DNA from: UBA10649 sp037130755
Lineage (GTDB): Bacteria; Actinomycetota; Actinomycetes; S36-B12
Assembly (NCBI GenBank): GCA_037130755.1
Contig: JBAXSI010000008.1
Span: 1-64,000, forward strand
Direction: 5' to 3'
DNA: 64,000 nt
Shown here: one piece after another, positions 31,885 to 40,896 of the stretch
How the letters are laid out: every line of letters begins with the position of its first letter
Position numbering within the stretch: the first letter of the stretch is position 1
The notes under the pieces: generated by a model
What the model saw: the letters and a program-made list of their open reading frames with translations, nothing else
Told to the model about the DNA's origin: nothing
Databases searched by the model: none
Position numbers and translations under genes: made by a program

Positions 31885-32820
31885 ATGAGATGGGTACTTC
31901 GCGGCGTAGGAGTGCTGGGCTTGCTTGTCGTTGCCTGGTGCTGTGTCACGGCATGGCCGGCGATCATTCACGGCCACCCGCTCTACGGCGTGCTGCTCGT
32001 GCTGACGGTCGCTCTATCAGTATTCGCGCTCGGCAAGTCCTTCCGTCCGCGAAACGGAATGGGCAGGTGGCGTCAGGCCTTTGGCGTCGTGGGGGTCGTC
32101 GTCTTCGTCGCATGGATCGCGCTGATGGCGTGGCTGCGTCCGTTCCCGGCCGTCGAGCCGGCGCTAGCCGCGATGGAGTCCGGGCCGACCGTGACCGTAG
32201 TCGAGTCACCCACGCAGATCGTGATGGCTCCCGCGTCGGGGGAGAGCACGACCGGCGTCGTCTTCCAGCCGGGCGCCAAGGTCGAGGCGCGCGCATACGC
32301 GGCGGTGCTGCGGCCGCTGGCGGAGGCGGGCTACACCGTCGTCATCCCCAAGCAGCCGCTGGGAATCGCCTTCCTCGCGACGAACGCCTTCGAGTCCGCG
32401 CGCGATGCAAATCCGCAGATCACGGACTGGTTCGTGGGTGGTCACTCGCTGGGCGGGACGGTCGCGGCGATGGACGCGGAGGCGCACAGCGCTGACGCGA
32501 AGTCCCCGGTTAAGGGCCTCATCCTCTACGCCTCGTACCCGGCCTCCGACATGAGCTCGACCCTGTCGGCCAAGGTCCTCTCGGTGTCAGGAACGAAGGA
32601 CGGGCTAGCCACGCCTGCGGACATCGAGGCTTCCCGCGCGAACCTGCCGAAGGACGCGATCTTCACGCCGATCGACGGCGCCGTGCACGCGTTCTTCGGT
32701 GACTACGGACCGCAGCCGGGCGACGGAACCCCGACTGTCTCGCATGACTCGGCTCGACAGCTGATCCAGCGGAACACACTGATCTTCATGTCCGGCGTCC
32801 AGCTCAATGCCGATGGGTGA
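31885..32820 (+). CDS. Membrane-anchored alpha/beta hydrolase
   Basis: A 311-residue protein. Three hydrophobic helices in the first ~95 residues are followed by an Abhydrolase_5-like domain on the outside: QPGAKVEARAYAAVLRPLAE, nucleophile GGHSLGGTVAA, Asp in VSGTKDGLATP, His in GAVHAFFGDYG. The substrate is unknown. The transcript looks leaderless. It overlaps the next gene by 14 bp. Confidence 0.85.
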   Translation: MRWVLRGVGVLGLLVVAWCCVTAWPAIIHGHPLYGVLLVLTVALSVFALGKSFRPRNGMGRWRQAFGVVGVVVFVAWIALMAWLRPFPAVEPALAAMESGPTVTVVESPTQIVMAPASGESTTGVVFQPGAKVEARAYAAVLRPLAEAGYTVVIPKQPLGIAFLATNAFESARDANPQITDWFVGGHSLGGTVAAMDAEAHSADAKSPVKGLILYASYPASDMSSTLSAKVLSVSGTKDGLATPADIEASRANLPKDAIFTPIDGAVHAFFGDYGPQPGDGTPTVSHDSARQLIQRNTLIFMSGVQLNADG

Positions 32821-33481
32821 CGTGCTGGCACAACTGGTGCCCCTCGCTGCCGTAGTAGCTGTGAACCCACTGCCGGTGATCGCGATGATCCTCGTTCTTC
32901 AGACGGCGAACGGTCGACGGGCAGGAGCGTGCTTCGTCGCAGCCTGGCTCGCCGCGCTCCTGGCCCTGGGTGGTGTCGCCATCTTGATCGCCAACCACAC
33001 CGACCTGTACGGCAGTGGATCGTCCTCGACCGTGGCGCGCCTGATCCGGGCCGGGGTGGGCCTCCTGCTCGTCGTGCTGGCCGTCCGCAAGTGGATGAGT
33101 CGTCCCCGTGCGGGCGAGGACGCGAAGATGCCGGCGTGGATGAATGCTGTGGCATCCACCACGCCGGCGAAGTCCGCGCGTCTTGGTGCACTGCTGGCCG
33201 CAGGCAATCCGAAGAACATCGCCGTGACGCTGGCGGCTGCTGCGTCGATCGTCGAGGCCGGGTTCACCATCCCCCAGGAGCTGGGGGCACTGGTGTCCTA
33301 CGTCGTGCTGGCGACCCTCGGGGTCGGGGTCCCCTTCACCGTTGTCATGCTCCTCGGCTCACGCGCAGATGACGTTCTCGCGGGCTGGGGCCGCTGGCTC
33401 GACCGGCACAACGCCACGCTCATGTCCGTGGTGCTGCTCGTGATCGGCCTGCTGCTCATCGCCGCAGCAATCACAGGGTGA
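32807..33481 (+). CDS. GAP/SfLAP family membrane protein
   Basis: A 224-residue protein with six hydrophobic helices. AVNPLPVIAMILVLQTANGRRAG at the start and LLAAGNPKNIAVTLAAA in the middle are typical of the SfLAP/GAP family (LysE-like), which in mycobacteria helps export sulfolipid or glycopeptidolipid. The start overlaps the preceding hydrolase gene; ATG 32813 is an alternative. It overlaps the convergent small membrane gene by 11 bp. Confidence 0.85.
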   Translation: MPMGDVLAQLVPLAAVVAVNPLPVIAMILVLQTANGRRAGACFVAAWLAALLALGGVAILIANHTDLYGSGSSSTVARLIRAGVGLLLVVLAVRKWMSRPRAGEDAKMPAWMNAVASTTPAKSARLGALLAAGNPKNIAVTLAAAASIVEAGFTIPQELGALVSYVVLATLGVGVPFTVVMLLGSRADDVLAGWGRWLDRHNATLMSVVLLVIGLLLIAAAITG

Positions 33482-33707
33482 GCGACTCGGTCTGCTCGTC
33501 GGCTTCAGCGACGGCCTGGTTCGAGCGATGCTGTGCCAGCAGTGACGCGGCCAGCCCGGCCACCCCGAGTCCGACGAGGACCAGCGGCAGTGCGAGCCGC
33601 GGGTCAATGCGAATGTCTGTGTATGCACCGACGATGTAGGCGATCGCGAGGCCGACGAAGAGCAGGCCGGCGATGCAGGATACGAGGTCGAAGGAGTGCT
33701 TACGCAC
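33471..33707 (-). CDS. Small two-helix membrane protein
   Basis: A 78-residue protein with helices CIAGLLFVGLAIAYIVGAY and LALPLVLVGLGVAGLAASLLA. GGAGGTG precedes the GTG start. It overlaps the 3' end of the PspC gene by 8 bp, so it is the second gene of that unit, and small membrane partners are frequent beside PspC proteins. No family assigned. Confidence 0.72.
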   Translation of the reverse strand: MRKHSFDLVSCIAGLLFVGLAIAYIVGAYTDIRIDPRLALPLVLVGLGVAGLAASLLAQHRSNQAVAEADEQTESLTL

Positions 33708-35013
33708 GGGACACCTCCAGGTCTCCGAGGCCGACCTGCACGCGCAGCTCGACGGTTGGGGCGGTTGGGGACACGACGCCGGGCAGATCGCCGACGACTC
33801 TCACGTTCGAGCCGCTGACGGGCGGCAGCCCTTCGACAGCCACCTTGCCCGTCCCACTCGTCGCGGTGACGTGGACGCGCATGCCGGCCGGCACCTTCAC
33901 GGACAGCTGGCCAATGCCGACGCGGGCGACCACTGGGTAGCTCGCCTCGCCGGGAGGCAGTTGCAGACCGGAGAGGTCGAGGACGGCATCGCCTATCCAC
34001 AAGGAACGTGGCGTCGCTGCGGAGGCGGGAGTGGTCGGAACCCACGACGCCTCACCGATGGTGATCGCTGACCGCGGCAGGTGCAGGTCCTGGGGAATGA
34101 GCGCCAGAGGCACGATCACCAGCAGTAGCGGAATGGCCAAGGCGAGGAGCCAGCGGGCGCGCCCGAACAGCGTGCCGACGAGCATGCCAAGTCCTAGGAC
34201 GCCGAGTCCGGCGGCGAGGATGGCGACGAGCGGGATGTTCGCCACGCCGCTCGCCGAGAGCACTGCCAGCGCTCCCATGGTGATGATCGACAGGCTCAGT
34301 GTCGCCAGGCCCAGGTACGAACGCCGCTTTGGTGGCTTGGGCGGGACCGGGGCCGGCATCGGCGCGGTGTAGCCCGGGTAGTCGCCATAGCCGCCGTACG
34401 CGAAACCCGTGGTCGTGTCAGACCCCTGCGCGTCGACCGTGGCGGCGGACTCGACCATGGCGGCGGACTCGACCATGGCAGAGCCGGCGTCGGCCGCGGC
34501 TGATGGCGTCGTGAAGTTCGTCGACGGCGGTCCGGCGACCTGCTGTCCGGGGGTGCGGTTCACCAGGTAGAGAACGACGCCGCCCGCCGCAAGGAGCAGC
34601 AGCACCGAGCTTCCGCTGCCGAGGCCCCACACTTCCAGTGGGCCGGTCGCCAGCAGGTTCAGCGCCGCGGCTGCGATGAGGATCGCGGCGATGACGATGA
34701 TCACGGTTCGCGTTGTCGATCCGGGGCGCTGGCCCTTTGCGATGAAGCGCTCGGCCTCGCTGGTGACTGCACCCTCGTCGGGGATGAACAGCCAGCCGGC
34801 CGCGTACAGCAGCAGTCCGCTGCCGCCGAAGATCGCGAGGACGACAAGCACGACCCGGACGATCACGGGGTCGATGCCCAGCCACTGGCCGAAGCCGCCG
34901 GCGACACCGCCGATCACGCGATCGTTGCGGCTGCGCCGTAGGGGCGGACGGGGGATGGACGGAGGAGCGGGCAACGGGGCCGGCCCTGCGGTGGTCTCAG
35001 TGTTCTCTGTCAT
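33700..35013 (-). CDS. PspC-domain membrane protein
   Basis: A 437-residue protein. A Pro-rich N-terminus leads to a PspC domain (residues ~28-75: RNDRVIGGVAGGFGQWLGIDPVIVR...YAAGWLFIPDEG). A helix pair, an Ala/Ser linker containing the repeat AMVESA AMVESA and four more helices follow, then a soluble C-terminal beta domain (DUF4097/LiaF-like: LDLSGLQLPPG, VKVPAGMRVHVTATSGTGKV). It would sense or report envelope stress. It is divergent from the PspC kinase-LuxR pair, with tandem repeats between. ATG 35013 has a -10-like box six bases upstream. Confidence 0.85.
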   Translation of the reverse strand: MTENTETTAGPAPLPAPPSIPRPPLRRSRNDRVIGGVAGGFGQWLGIDPVIVRVVLVVLAIFGGSGLLLYAAGWLFIPDEGAVTSEAERFIAKGQRPGSTTRTVIIVIAAILIAAAALNLLATGPLEVWGLGSGSSVLLLLAAGGVVLYLVNRTPGQQVAGPPSTNFTTPSAAADAGSAMVESAAMVESAATVDAQGSDTTTGFAYGGYGDYPGYTAPMPAPVPPKPPKRRSYLGLATLSLSIITMGALAVLSASGVANIPLVAILAAGLGVLGLGMLVGTLFGRARWLLALAIPLLLVIVPLALIPQDLHLPRSAITIGEASWVPTTPASAATPRSLWIGDAVLDLSGLQLPPGEASYPVVARVGIGQLSVKVPAGMRVHVTATSGTGKVAVEGLPPVSGSNVRVVGDLPGVVSPTAPTVELRVQVGLGDLEVSRA

Positions 35014-35019
35014 GTCTCC

Positions 35020-35025
35020 AGCCTG
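35020..35025 (-). promoter_or_regulatory. -10-like box for the PspC gene
   Basis: CAGGCT (minus strand) ends six bases before ATG 35013. Confidence 0.35.
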
Positions 35026-35056
35026 CTCGCGACCGCGCCCGTCCACATCGGGGAAC

Positions 35057-35078
35057 AACCCTGATCCAACCCTGATCC
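35057..35078. promoter_or_regulatory. 11-bp tandem repeat, candidate response-regulator operator
   Basis: AACCCTGATCC occurs twice head to tail (35057-35067, 35068-35078), and ACCCTGAT appears again at 35103-35110. The repeats sit between the divergent PspC gene and PspC-kinase gene, so the LuxR-family regulator encoded beside them is the likely binder. Confidence 0.6.
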
Positions 35079-35132
35079 TGCCCTTGGCAACCTCAGGGGT
35101 CGACCCTGATGCGCTCCGGGGCCCTGGACGGG

Positions 35133-35138
35133 GATGAT
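35133..35138 (+). promoter_or_regulatory. -10-like box for the kinase gene
   Basis: GATGAT ends six bases before GTG 35145. Confidence 0.35.
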
Positions 35139-35144
35139 CGAGTC

Positions 35145-36380
35145 GTGACCGTGACCACCGCACCCCCGAGGGCGACCCGGCCCGTCTCAGGGCGGGTCGT
35201 GGCAGGTGTCTGCCGAGGCCTGTCCGAGAACCTCCACCTGCCGGTGTGGGTCGTCCGGACGGTCTTCGTCATCCTGGCGCTGACCGGTGGCATCGGTCTT
35301 GTGCTCTACGCGGCCTTCTGGGCCGTTCTTCCCCTCTCGCCCGGACTCGTCGCCGACGGGGACCTCGCTGCCGAGGACGACTTCGAGGGAGCCCGCTCGG
35401 CGGACTTCACCCGTCTGCTGGCGCTCGCGGCGGTGGCGGTCGGCGTCGTCCTGCTCCTGGCCGCACTCGGCGTCAACATCATCAGCGGCTCGGTGGTGCC
35501 GATCATTCTCGCGATCGTCGGCGCGGCCCTGGTGTGGCAGCAGGCAGACGATGACCAGCGTTCGACGTGGTCGGCGACTGCCGCCCGTGCCGCCCGCCAG
35601 ACCGCGGGTACGACCGCGAATGCGGGCCGCTGGCGCATCGTCGTCGGCATCGCTCTCGTGGCCCTCGGCGTGATCGGCCTCCTCGTCAGCCGGACCGGTC
35701 CAGCGGCCGCCGTGCAAGCGCTGGCGACCGCCTTGCTCCTCCTGCTCGGCGTCGGGCTCGTCGCGTTCCCGTGGACCTATCGGCGCTGGCGCGAGCAGAA
35801 CGAGCAGCGCCACGCCCTGATCCGCAGCGAGGAACGCGCCGAGATCGCGGCGCATGTCCATGACTCGGTCCTGCAGACGCTGACGCTCATCCAGCGGAAC
35901 GCCGCCGACCCGAAGGAGGTGCAACGCCTTGCCCGAACGGAGGAGCGGGCGTTGCGCTCGTGGCTGTATGCGCCGACCGGAGACCCAGACCGTACGTTTG
36001 CGGCGGCACTTCAGCGAGATGCCACGCAAGTGGAAGCGGCCTACTCGGCGACGATGGAGGTCGTGACGGTCGGTGATGCCACTCTCGACGCCCCGCTGGG
36101 CGCCTTGCTGGCGGCGACGCGTGAGGTCATGGTCAATGCCGCCCGCCACGGTGGGGGCGCCGCATCGGTGTACGCGGAGGTCCACGACGATTCAGCGGAG
36201 GTGTTCGTGCGCGATCGGGGTCAGGGCTTCGACCCTGCTGCGGTTCCCGACGACCGTCACGGCCTGCGCGAGTCGGTCATCGGACGGATGGAGCGCAACG
36301 GCGGAAGCGCCGAGGTCGTCAGCACGGTCGGCGCCGGCACGGAGATCCGGCTTCGCGTCAACCGCACGGCGGCGTCATGA
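35145..36380 (+). CDS. PspC-domain histidine kinase
   Basis: A 411-residue kinase. A PspC domain opens the protein (GRVVAGVCRGLSENLHLPVWVVR...YAAFWAVLP), followed by about four more helices and a HisKA_3 dimerisation domain with the phospho-acceptor His in AEIAAHVHDSVLQTL. The HATPase has REVMVNAARHGGG, DRGQGFDP and GTEIRLRV. It should sense membrane stress through its PspC domain and phosphorylate the overlapping LuxR regulator. GTG 35145 is chosen for its -10 spacing; ATG 35109 is the alternative. It resembles the MacS-type kinases of streptomycetes. Confidence 0.87.
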   Translation: MTVTTAPPRATRPVSGRVVAGVCRGLSENLHLPVWVVRTVFVILALTGGIGLVLYAAFWAVLPLSPGLVADGDLAAEDDFEGARSADFTRLLALAAVAVGVVLLLAALGVNIISGSVVPIILAIVGAALVWQQADDDQRSTWSATAARAARQTAGTTANAGRWRIVVGIALVALGVIGLLVSRTGPAAAVQALATALLLLLGVGLVAFPWTYRRWREQNEQRHALIRSEERAEIAAHVHDSVLQTLTLIQRNAADPKEVQRLARTEERALRSWLYAPTGDPDRTFAAALQRDATQVEAAYSATMEVVTVGDATLDAPLGALLAATREVMVNAARHGGGAASVYAEVHDDSAEVFVRDRGQGFDPAAVPDDRHGLRESVIGRMERNGGSAEVVSTVGAGTEIRLRVNRTAAS

Positions 36381-37018
36381 GTGACCGACTGCTGCGCGTC
36401 GTGCTCGTCGACGATCATGCGATGGTCCGATCCGGGGTGCGTGCTGAGATCGGAGCCGACGTCGACATTGTTGGCGAGGCAGGCGACGTAGCGACCGCGA
36501 TCCAGGTGATCCGCGAGACGCGGCCGGACGTTGTCCTGCTTGACGTTCACCTTCCCGGTGGTGACGGGCGCGCGGTTCTGGATGCGTGCGTGGAGGAGGT
36601 GCCGGAGACCCGTTTCCTCGCGCTCTCGGTCAGTGACGCTCCCGAGGACGTCGTCGGTGTTGTCCGCGGCGGTGCTCGGGGCTATGTCACGAAGGCCATC
36701 ACCGGGCCCGAGCTATTGGACTCCGTGCGCCGGATCGCCGACGGTGACGCGGTTTTCTCACCCAGGTTGGCGGGCTTCGTGCTGGACGCATTCACCGGTG
36801 GTGCCGCAGAGAGCGACGACGAGCTTGATCGGCTGACGCCGCGCGAGCGCGAGGTCATGCGGCTGATCGCACGCGGCTACACCTATCGCGAGGTCGCCAA
36901 GGAACTGGTGCTGTCGATCAAGACCGTGGAGACGCACGTGTCGGCCGTTCTGCGGAAGCTCCAGCTGTCGGATCGGCACGAACTGACCCGCTGGGCCTCG
37001 GCCCGTCGGCTGGTCTGA
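36377..37018 (+). CDS. NarL/LuxR-family response regulator
   Basis: A 213-residue regulator: receiver with VDDHAMVRSG, D56 in VVLLDVHLPGGDG and K in GYVTKAITG, then a LuxR HTH reading LTPREREVMRLIARGYTYREVAKELVLSIKTVETHVSAVLRKL. Start and stop overlap the kinase gene (ATGA), so the two are a unit. The probable targets are the pspC intergenic repeats. It abuts the convergent deaminase gene with no gap. Confidence 0.93.
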   Translation: MSDRLLRVVLVDDHAMVRSGVRAEIGADVDIVGEAGDVATAIQVIRETRPDVVLLDVHLPGGDGRAVLDACVEEVPETRFLALSVSDAPEDVVGVVRGGARGYVTKAITGPELLDSVRRIADGDAVFSPRLAGFVLDAFTGGAAESDDELDRLTPREREVMRLIARGYTYREVAKELVLSIKTVETHVSAVLRKLQLSDRHELTRWASARRLV

Positions 37019-37972
37019 CTAGCGCCAGCTCGCGGCCAGGCTGTTCGCGGCGAGCGTGCGCACCTCGTCGTCCGATAGCCCGAGGGCCTCGACTATGGCG
37101 ACGAAATTGTCGGCCACGTAGCCGCCGAAGTAGGCAGGGTCATCCGAGTTCACGGTGACGACGACGCCGGCGTCCATGAACGCCTTCAGCGGATGCAGGC
37201 GCAGGTCCGGCGTCACCTGAAGCCGCTGGTTCGACAGCGGGCACATCGTCAGCGGAATCCGCTCAGCGGCGAGTCGTGCCACCAGGGCCGGATCGTCGAT
37301 CGCGTGGTCTCCGTGATCGATCCGCTCCACTCGAAGGACGTCGAGTGCGGTGGTCACGTAGGCGGCCGGACCTTCCTCTCCCGCGTGTGCCGCGGCATGC
37401 AGTCCGGCCGCGCGCGCAGCGGCGTACACGTCGGCGAACTTCTCGGGTGGGTTGCCACGCTCTCCAGAGTCCAGTCCGACCCCGTCGATCAGCGCAAGGT
37501 AGGGCTGGGCCATCGCCCACGTCTCGAACGCTGCCTCCTGGGAAAGGTGCCGTAGCCAGCTCATGATCAGGCGGTAGGTGATGCCGAGCTCCCTCTCTCC
37601 GTCTTGGAGTGCACGAGTGATGCCGTTGATCACTGTGCCGAAGTCGATGCCCCGGTCGGTGTGCGTCTGTGGGTCGAAGAACGGCTCGACGTGCACGACT
37701 CCGTCGGCATATGCACGTCGGAGGTAGGCATGTGTCATGTCGTAGTAGTCCTGCTCGTGGAGCAGCACGGCGGCCCCGGCGTAGTACAGGTCGAGGAAGG
37801 CTTGCAGGTCGGAGAAGTGGTAGGCCGCACGGGCGGCGGCCGCATCGGCGTACGGAAGTTCGATCCCGTTGCGCGAGCCGATCTCGAACATGAGTTCCGG
37901 CTCGAGGGTGCCCTCGATGTGCACGTGCAACTCAGCCTTGGGCAGCGACACCACGAGCTCGCGCAGGTCCAC
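37019..37972 (-). CDS. Adenosine deaminase superfamily, probably adenine deaminase
   Basis: A 317-residue amidohydrolase. The zinc ligands are in HVHIEG (H16, H18), HAGEEG and DDPAYFGG, and HGDHAI carries the conserved His. The early block HVHIEGTLEPELMFEI and the middle VEPFFDPQTHTDRGI are diagnostic of the adenine deaminase branch (PA0148/SCO4901 type) rather than true adenosine deaminases, which read HVHLDGA. It would convert adenine to hypoxanthine in purine salvage. GTG start, weak -10 (GATGGT) six bases upstream. Confidence 0.87.
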   Translation of the reverse strand: MDLRELVVSLPKAELHVHIEGTLEPELMFEIGSRNGIELPYADAAAARAAYHFSDLQAFLDLYYAGAAVLLHEQDYYDMTHAYLRRAYADGVVHVEPFFDPQTHTDRGIDFGTVINGITRALQDGERELGITYRLIMSWLRHLSQEAAFETWAMAQPYLALIDGVGLDSGERGNPPEKFADVYAAARAAGLHAAAHAGEEGPAAYVTTALDVLRVERIDHGDHAIDDPALVARLAAERIPLTMCPLSNQRLQVTPDLRLHPLKAFMDAGVVVTVNSDDPAYFGGYVADNFVAIVEALGLSDDEVRTLAANSLAASWR

Positions 37973-38076
37973 ACGACCACCATCCCTTCGTGGCCCTCAC
38001 ATTGGCATGCGCGGGGACGCTTCGCCATGCGGTCGGCGGTCCCACCGCCCTAGGATCCGAGCGACGAGGAGGCGAC

Positions 38077-39063
38077 ATGTCGACGATGCGGGCAGCGACG
38101 TACGAACGCGAGGGCACGGCAGCGGATGTGCTGCAGGTCCACGACATCGACCTCCCAGTCGTCGGAGCCGGTGAAGTCCTCGTCCGGGTCATCGCATCGG
38201 CGATCAACCCGACCGACGTCAAGACGCGCGCCGGCATGACCCCGCGGCCCATCGACGGGTTCCAGGTCCCGCATATGGACGGTGCGGGAATCATCGAGGC
38301 GGTTGGCGCGGGTGTCCCCGATGCTCGGATCGGCGAGCGGGTCTGGCTCATGACCGCAGCAGCGGGTAACCGCTGGGGGACGGCCGCGCAGTTCTGCGTG
38401 GTCCCGGCGGAGCGTGCCCGGCCGCTGCCCGACGACGTGTCGTTCGAGGTGGGCGCGACGCTGGGCGTCCCGGCCGTCACCGCCGCCTACTGCCTGTTCA
38501 GCGACGGCCCCATCGGCGGGCGGACGGTACTCGTCGCCGGCGGCGCAGGCGCTGTCGGCCGATCGGCCGTAGAGCTCGCGCATTGGGGGGGTGCTCGCGT
38601 GGCCACGACGGTCAGCGGCCCGGAGAAGGCCGCGATCGCCGCATCGGCGGGCGCCGACTTCGTGGTCAACTACCGCGAGCCCGGTGCCGCGGAGGCCATC
38701 CTTGAGTGGAGTGGTGGTCGCGTCGATCGCGTCGTCGAACTCGCCCTCGGCCCGAACCTCGACCTCGATCTCGCCGTGTGCGCGCCGGGCGCCGTCGTGA
38801 TCACCTACGCGATTGACGGTCCCGATCCGGTCATCCCGGTGCGCCGGTGCATGTTTGGCGGCATCACGTTGCGGTTCATGCTGCTCTACCGGGTGGCACC
38901 GGACGCCCTCGCGAGGGCCGCGGACGACGTCAGCGCAGCACTCGCGTCGGGCGCGCTGACGCTTCCGCCGGTGACGCGGTTCAGTCTTGCTGACGTGGTG
39001 GCCGCGCAGGAGGCGCAGGAGGCCGGTCCGCTGGGCCGAGTCCTCGTCGATCCCTGGGCCTAG
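38077..39063 (+). CDS. Zinc-independent quinone reductase-type MDR oxidoreductase
   Basis: A 328-residue NADPH enzyme of the quinone oxidoreductase branch: ASAINPTDVKTRAG, MDGAGIIEAVG, GATLGVPAVTAAYCL, the Rossmann VAGGAGAVGRSAVELA and ADFVVNYRE. No structural-zinc cysteine cluster is present. It probably reduces quinones or enones. GAGGAG before ATG 38077 sets the start. Its stop shares CTAG with the Nudix gene. Confidence 0.88.
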   Translation: MSTMRAATYEREGTAADVLQVHDIDLPVVGAGEVLVRVIASAINPTDVKTRAGMTPRPIDGFQVPHMDGAGIIEAVGAGVPDARIGERVWLMTAAAGNRWGTAAQFCVVPAERARPLPDDVSFEVGATLGVPAVTAAYCLFSDGPIGGRTVLVAGGAGAVGRSAVELAHWGGARVATTVSGPEKAAIAASAGADFVVNYREPGAAEAILEWSGGRVDRVVELALGPNLDLDLAVCAPGAVVITYAIDGPDPVIPVRRCMFGGITLRFMLLYRVAPDALARAADDVSAALASGALTLPPVTRFSLADVVAAQEAQEAGPLGRVLVDPWA

Positions 39064-39614
39064 GCGGACGCATTCCATCGGCCGAGCAGGGCGAGGGCGG
39101 CGACTGACGTACTGTCGGTCATCCTCCCGTCGGCGATCATCGACCAGACCTCGCCGAGGTCGAACCAGGCCGACTGCATGTCCTGCTCGGTGTGCTCGCG
39201 ATCGACGGGGCCCTGGGTCAGCCCTGTCGCCAGTACGACGTGGAACCCGTTGTCCGCGATGCCGTAGGCGCTGTGCAGGAAGCCGAGTACCTCGAGTGAA
39301 GTCGCCCGTAGCCCGGTTTCCTCGGCCAACTCGACCGCTGCCAACTCCTCCGGCGTCACCGCTCGTCCGTTGCGCAGGCTGCCCTGGGGGAACTCCCAGT
39401 ACCGGCCCGAGACGGGATACCGGTACTGCTCGACGAGGTGGACGCGATCGCCGTCCAGCGGTATCACGACGGCGAAGTCGGGCTTGTGCACGACCCCGTA
39501 GATCCCGGTCGATCCGTTGGGGTACTCGATCGCGTCCTCGGTGACCGTGAGCCACGCATTCTGGTAGGCGAGCCTGCTGTCGAGCCGCCGGGTGATGGGT
39601 CCTTGCGAGGTCAT
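39060..39614 (-). CDS. Nudix hydrolase with a degenerate Nudix box
   Basis: A 184-residue protein of the ADP-ribose pyrophosphatase-like group: PDFAVVIPLDGDRVHLVEQYRYPV, YWEFPQGSLRNG, then LAAVELAEETGLRA. The box keeps EETG but has Val where the usual Arg of RE is, and no Glu at the usual early position, so activity may be altered. An upstream frame exists but ATG 39614 fits the family. GACGAT lies six bases upstream as a possible -10. Confidence 0.82.
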   Translation of the reverse strand: MTSQGPITRRLDSRLAYQNAWLTVTEDAIEYPNGSTGIYGVVHKPDFAVVIPLDGDRVHLVEQYRYPVSGRYWEFPQGSLRNGRAVTPEELAAVELAEETGLRATSLEVLGFLHSAYGIADNGFHVVLATGLTQGPVDREHTEQDMQSAWFDLGEVWSMIADGRMTDSTSVAALALLGRWNASA

Positions 39615-39633
39615 GGGCGAATCGTCGCAGCAC

Positions 39634-40851
39634 TCATGCCATGGGTGGCTCGCGGTCGGTGCGTGGCTCATGGGTGCCGCGGAACGCGACCCCCAACGAG
39701 GAGCGCCACTCGTGCCGGCGCTCGTTCGCATCTGCCCATACGGCGATGACGGCGTTGCCGATCACGACTGCGGCCGACAGCAGGATGACCGCGTTGGTCG
39801 ATGTGTCATCCCTGGGCACCAGCACCAGCCCGATCGACACGATCAGGAGTCCGCACGCCAGTTGCAGCCAACCCTGGACGCCGAGGCGCCCCTTGGCGGT
39901 GAACGTCAGCGCCGCGAAGGAGAGCAGGACGAGCGATAGGCAGATGACGAAGTACGCCAATGCCTCGTCCCCCAGTTCGGTGGCCTCGCCCGCGGCCAGC
40001 AGAACGAGCACGTCCACGGTGCCCACGATCCCGAAGATGAGAGTCAGGTGCGCCAGTAGCGTCAGCCGCCAGCGCACGTGGACGAGATCCGTGTAGTCGG
40101 AGAAGGTCCCGTCGAAATAGATCCACCACACCGCAAAGCTCAGGACGAAGAGCAGGGCGAACAGGTCCGCGCGGGGAATGGTCCCGAGGAAGTGCAGTGC
40201 GCTCACCAATTGGGCGAACCCCTCGCCGAGGATGATCAGCACGAACAGTCCCAGCCGCTCGCGAAGGTGATCCAGTCGGATCATCGACTCCTCGCGCCAT
40301 TCTGAGTACTGCATGAGCAGGATCGGCAGCATGCTGACGAGCAGGGCTGCCACCAGGTACAGCCCCGACCGGTAGTGGTCGTCGATCGCCCCCACGACGC
40401 AGATCGCTGCCGCGATCGCAATCGGGCCGATGACGCGGAGGCGGACCCGCCTCGGGGTCGATCGGGCACCCCAGGTGATGAGGGCCCCGACTATCGCCAG
40501 GGCTGCTGCATACGCGAGCAGGCCGATGCGGTTGTCGATCCCGTGGTCCTGGTCGATGGCTAGGCCAGCGATGGCGATAGCGGCCATCTGGGCGAGAAGG
40601 AGCGCCCGCCGGAGGAGGTCCTGCCCGGGGAAGAGGTTGTTGAAGAGCGTCGTGAGGAACCAGACCCAGGCCAGCGCTGCCATCGTGACCGCGGCGAGGA
40701 CCGCGTTCTGCCATGTCGGCCGGTCGAGGAAGACGTCGTTCGTCAGCCCGACCGAGGCGACGACGACCAGGTCGTAGAAGAGCTCGAACCACGTGACTGT
40801 GGGGCTGTGCCCTTGGTAGGGGTCGTACGGCTCCGTTGCCTCGGCGGCCAT
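39634..40851 (-). CDS. Low temperature requirement protein A (LtrA) family
   Basis: A 405-residue protein with about ten hydrophobic helices. VTWFELFYDLVVVASVGL at the start and GLFVLIILGEGFAQLVSAL in the middle are the LtrA signature. The family was named from a Listeria cold-growth phenotype; its molecular role is unknown. ATG 40851 is chosen over GTG 40869 because GATAAT stands six bases upstream and no ribosome site is present. Confidence 0.88.
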   Translation of the reverse strand: MAAEATEPYDPYQGHSPTVTWFELFYDLVVVASVGLTNDVFLDRPTWQNAVLAAVTMAALAWVWFLTTLFNNLFPGQDLLRRALLLAQMAAIAIAGLAIDQDHGIDNRIGLLAYAAALAIVGALITWGARSTPRRVRLRVIGPIAIAAAICVVGAIDDHYRSGLYLVAALLVSMLPILLMQYSEWREESMIRLDHLRERLGLFVLIILGEGFAQLVSALHFLGTIPRADLFALLFVLSFAVWWIYFDGTFSDYTDLVHVRWRLTLLAHLTLIFGIVGTVDVLVLLAAGEATELGDEALAYFVICLSLVLLSFAALTFTAKGRLGVQGWLQLACGLLIVSIGLVLVPRDDTSTNAVILLSAAVVIGNAVIAVWADANERRHEWRSSLGVAFRGTHEPRTDREPPMA

Positions 40852-40857
40852 GAGTGG

Positions 40858-40863
40858 ATTATC
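40858..40863 (-). promoter_or_regulatory. -10 box, probably leaderless
   Basis: GATAAT (minus strand), preceded by TG as an extended -10, ends six bases before ATG 40851. Confidence 0.55.
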
Positions 40864-40896
40864 ACGCACGCACTGGCCACGAGGCCGCTTCGCGCG

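Noticed and set aside
37019..37972. True adenosine deaminase (add)
   Set aside because: The HVHIEGTLEPE and FFDPQTHT blocks match the adenine deaminase branch better, so the symbol add was not used.
38050..39633. 527-codon open frame on the minus strand
   Set aside because: It is antisense to the quinone reductase and Nudix genes, which show clear family motifs; the translated shadow is Arg-rich with no recognisable domain, as expected from GC-biased codons.
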